Positions 6,648 to 8,264 of a stretch of 8,264 nt of DNA are shown here, piece after piece. Source of the DNA: CAG-533 sp963645165. GTDB taxonomy: Bacteria > Bacillota_I > Bacilli_A > RF39 > UBA660. The translations under genes and the position numbers were made by a program. The stretch lies in NCBI GenBank assembly GCA_963645165.1, contig CAVIQT010000030.1, positions 1 through 8,264 of the forward strand, given 5' to 3'. Numbering within the stretch: position 1 is the stretch's first letter; every line of letters begins with the position of its first letter. The notes under the pieces were generated by a model. It ran no database searches and had not been told where the DNA came from. It saw only the letters and a list, made by a program, of their open reading frames with translations.

Positions 6648-7724
6648 ATGGAATATATTATTATAGGTCTTATTTTAATTGTTATTATTTTATTAATCAT
6701 ACTTATTTGTAAAAAAAATAACAATAGTGATATTATAGAAAAGTTAGGGAAATTTGAAACTGATATAACTAAATCTCTAGGTGATTTTAAATATGATTTT
6801 AGCAAAAATATATCTGATGACTTTAAAGAAACTAATGCCGTAATAGAAAAAAGACTTAACTTTATTAATGATAAAGTTAATGAAAGATTAGATGCTAACT
6901 TTGAAAAAACTAATAAAACATTTACTTCTATCTTAGAAAGAATAAGTAAAATTGACGAAGCCCAGAAAAAAATAGATGGTTTATCTAATGATATTATATC
7001 CCTTCAAAGTGTATTAACTGATAAAAAAACTAGAGGTATTTTTGGAGAGACAAATTTAAATTATATTTTAAATAGTGTCTTTGGTATTAATGATAAAATA
7101 TACAAAACTCAAATGCTTATGAGTAATGGTTATATTGCTGATGCCATTCTTTTTGCTCCAAGCCCTTTAGGTACCATCGCGATTGATTCAAAATTTCCCT
7201 TAGAGCATTATAAAACAATGACTGATATTAAACTATCTAAAGGAGAAAGAGAAGAAGCTACCAAGTTATTTAAAGCAGATGTAAAAAAACATATAGATGC
7301 TATAAAAAATAAATATATTATCCCTGGTGAAACAGCAGGGGAAGCAATTATGTTCTTACCAGCAGAAGCCATATTTGCGGAAATTAATGCTTATCATTCT
7401 GATTTAATTGAATACTCATATAAATCTAAAGTATGGATATGTAGTCCCACTACTTTAATGAGTACTTTAACTATTATCGCAATGATTCTAAAGAATATGG
7501 AAAGAGATAAGTATGCCAAAGTTATTCATGAAGAATTAAATAAACTAGGTGTAGAATTTGCTAGATATAAAGATAGATGGGATAAATTATCTAGATCTAT
7601 TAATACTGTATCTAAAGATGTCGAAGATATTCATACAACTACTGAAAAAATAAGTAAGAGATTCGCTTCCATCAGTAATGTTAATATAAGTTTAGAAGAA
7701 AATACAGACAAAAAAGATATTTAA
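6648..7724 (+). CDS. rmuC: RmuC-family DNA recombination protein
   Basis: RmuC limits inversions and rearrangements at short inverted repeats in E. coli and is predicted to carry a PD-(D/E)XK nuclease-like fold. This 358-residue copy has an N-terminal membrane anchor (about 3-21) and a long coiled coil (about 28-122). The conserved domain starts at RGIFGE (129-134), with ADAILF (164-169), IDSKFPLEHY (179-188; D180 and K182 match the D-x-K active-site element), FLPAEAIFAE (236-245) and SPTTLMSTL (266-274), then a second helical stretch to about 340. The length is on the short side of the family. The start is supported by AGAGG (6635-6639), which overlaps the upstream stop codon. Translation is probably coupled to the VTT gene. 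It ends inside a terminator shared with the opposing gene. Confidence 0.95.
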   Translation: MEYIIIGLILIVIILLIILICKKNNNSDIIEKLGKFETDITKSLGDFKYDFSKNISDDFKETNAVIEKRLNFINDKVNERLDANFEKTNKTFTSILERISKIDEAQKKIDGLSNDIISLQSVLTDKKTRGIFGETNLNYILNSVFGINDKIYKTQMLMSNGYIADAILFAPSPLGTIAIDSKFPLEHYKTMTDIKLSKGEREEATKLFKADVKKHIDAIKNKYIIPGETAGEAIMFLPAEAIFAEINAYHSDLIEYSYKSKVWICSPTTLMSTLTIIAMILKNMERDKYAKVIHEELNKLGVEFARYKDRWDKLSRSINTVSKDVEDIHTTTEKISKRFASISNVNISLEENTDKKDI

Positions 7725-7738
7725 AAAAATATCTTTTT
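7711..7738. terminator. Bidirectional terminator between rmuC and the convergent small gene
   Basis: AAAAAGATATTT (7711-7722), loop AAAA, AAATATCTTTTT (7727-7738). The 12-bp stem is flanked by A on one side and T on the other, so it works from either strand. It contains the rmuC stop codon and most of the stop codon of the minus-strand gene. Confidence 0.85.
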
Positions 7739-7988
7739 ATAATCTTTTAATAGTCTTAATATCATTAATATATATTACTTCTCTTTTCTTAGTAATAATA
7801 TAATTTTTAGTAGAAGCAATAATAGTAGTAGTTAAATCTTTATTATCTGTTTCAATATATACCGTAACTGGAATACTTCTTAATATAGAATTAATATCTT
7901 CACTATAAGTACTATTACTTCTAAAAAACTCTTTATTATTATTTAGATTATCATCTAGTTTATTCTTAAATATTTCTGGTAAGTTCAT
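7737..7988 (-). CDS. Small protein of unknown function, weakly GerQ-like
   Basis: An 83-residue soluble protein with a polar, Asn-rich N-terminal half and a beta-rich C-terminal half. The segment SILRSIPVTVYIETDN, followed by short strands and YINDIKTIKRL, is reminiscent of the core of the spore-coat protein GerQ ('ENILRxNxGKxATVYMTxEN ... YLDYITF'). It lacks the HIILSDPxTGKRYLL block and much of the length, so I treat this as a lead only. It may simply be a small SH3-like barrel protein. I chose ATG 7988 over GTG 7997, since the GTG belongs to the ribosome binding site TAGGTGA (8000-7994) six bases before the ATG. It is transcribed towards rmuC and divergently from the RodA/FtsW gene. No other sporulation gene is visible. 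Confidence 0.68.
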   Translation of the reverse strand: MNLPEIFKNKLDDNLNNNKEFFRSNSTYSEDINSILRSIPVTVYIETDNKDLTTTIIASTKNYIITKKREVIYINDIKTIKRL

Positions 7989-8045
7989 CTTAATCACCTA
8001 GTATAATATATGTAATATTTTACTAATTTTGACCACAATAATAAT
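7989..8045. promoter_or_regulatory. Divergent promoter region between the small gene and the RodA/FtsW gene
   Basis: The 57-base gap must serve both genes. On the plus strand TATAAT lies at 8002-8007. A second possibility is CACAAT (8034-8039), six bases before ATG 8046, which would make the message leaderless. On the minus strand TATACT (8005-8000) and TATATT (8010-8005) are candidate -10 elements. No clear -35 element can be assigned in either direction. Confidence 0.35.
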
Positions 8046-8264
8046 ATGAATAAAAAATATCTAATAATAACACTAATAATCTTAATGCTTTTTAGTGTAG
8101 CAAATACTTATTATGCAAACCTTTATTTAAGTAGTTACCATAATTATTATTTAAAACAACTTCTTTGGTATATTTTAGGTTTTATAATAATAATAACTTT
8201 AAGTAAAATAAATATTATGTTTTTTATTAATAATTTTTTATATTTATATCTTATAGGTAATTTC
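8046..8264 (+). CDS. RodA/FtsW/SpoVE (SEDS) family protein, N-terminal part
   Basis: Seventy-three codons to the window edge. SEDS proteins are membrane peptidoglycan polymerases that work with a class B penicillin-binding protein in elongation, division or sporulation. The visible part has a first transmembrane segment (about 5-20), a short loop with SSYHNYYLKQLLWYILGF (29-46), and a second hydrophobic stretch leading to SKINIMFF. This spacing and the KQLxWxxxGF motif are characteristic of the N-terminus of the family. The catalytic Asp and the later helices are outside the window, so RodA, FtsW and SpoVE cannot be separated. The start lacks a Shine-Dalgarno site and has the same AATAATAATATGAAT context as the VTT gene. 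Confidence 0.82.
   Translation, partial: MNKKYLIITLIILMLFSVANTYYANLYLSSYHNYYLKQLLWYILGFIIIITLSKINIMFFINNFLYLYLIGNF

Noticed and set aside
6255..6805. Minus-strand reading frames opposite the VTT and rmuC genes
   Set aside because: Shadows of confident plus-strand genes, with Ile/Phe/Leu-rich products typical of antisense AT-rich frames.
7989..7997. GTG 7997 as the start of the minus-strand small gene
   Set aside because: It lies inside the TAGGTGA ribosome binding site for ATG 7988.
1..8264. tRNA, rRNA, riboswitch, CRISPR array, insertion sequence or integrase
   Set aside because: I saw no cloverleaf ending in CCA, no conserved rRNA stretch, no regularly spaced repeats, and no transposase or recombinase motif.

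Overview
The window is a very AT-rich stretch of bacterial DNA with short intergenic gaps, AGGAG/AGGTGA-type ribosome binding sites and U-tailed hairpin terminators. Every tryptophan codon I checked is TGG, and almost every gene ends in TAA or TAG, so the standard bacterial code fits. Gene content (CD1115-like VirD4 coupling protein, TasA/camelysin-like secreted protein, RmuC, RodA/FtsW) and AT bias suggest a low-GC Firmicutes/Bacilli lineage, possibly an uncultured gut group of the RF39 or Erysipelotrichales kind. That placement is inference. A run of N shows this is a draft scaffold.

Layout: (1) 1-2564: the tail of an unidentified upstream gene, then a VirD4/TraG-type type IV coupling ATPase with an unusually long Asn/Asp/Glu-rich C-terminal tail. 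That tail is broken by an assembly gap inside an (AAT)n tract, and the short reading frame after the gap is its C-terminus, not a separate gene. (2) 2565-3242: a TasA/camelysin-like exported protein with its own promoter and a strong terminator. (3) 3254-3499: a minimal rhodanese-like protein that appears to start leaderless, also with its own terminator. (4) 3500-5861: two stand-alone accessory genes, an AAA_14/DUF4143 ATPase and an ST7-like TPR protein, each preceded by conspicuous inverted repeats. (5) 6037-7738: a two-gene operon of a VTT/DedA-type membrane protein and RmuC, closed by a terminator shared with the convergent gene. (6) 7737-8264: a small minus-strand gene with weak GerQ resemblance, divergent from the 5' end of a RodA/FtsW-family gene that leaves the window.

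Apart from the two-gene operon, the genes look like separately transcribed units. The coupling protein would move DNA or protein through a type IV secretion channel whose other genes are not visible here. The most noteworthy signals are the gap in a hypermutable-looking poly-Asn tract, the acidic tail of the coupling protein, the operator-like palindromes upstream of the accessory genes, and three start sites with the same SD-less AATAAT-ATG context next to genes with good SD sites. I found no RNA gene, CRISPR array, insertion sequence or complete novel system.
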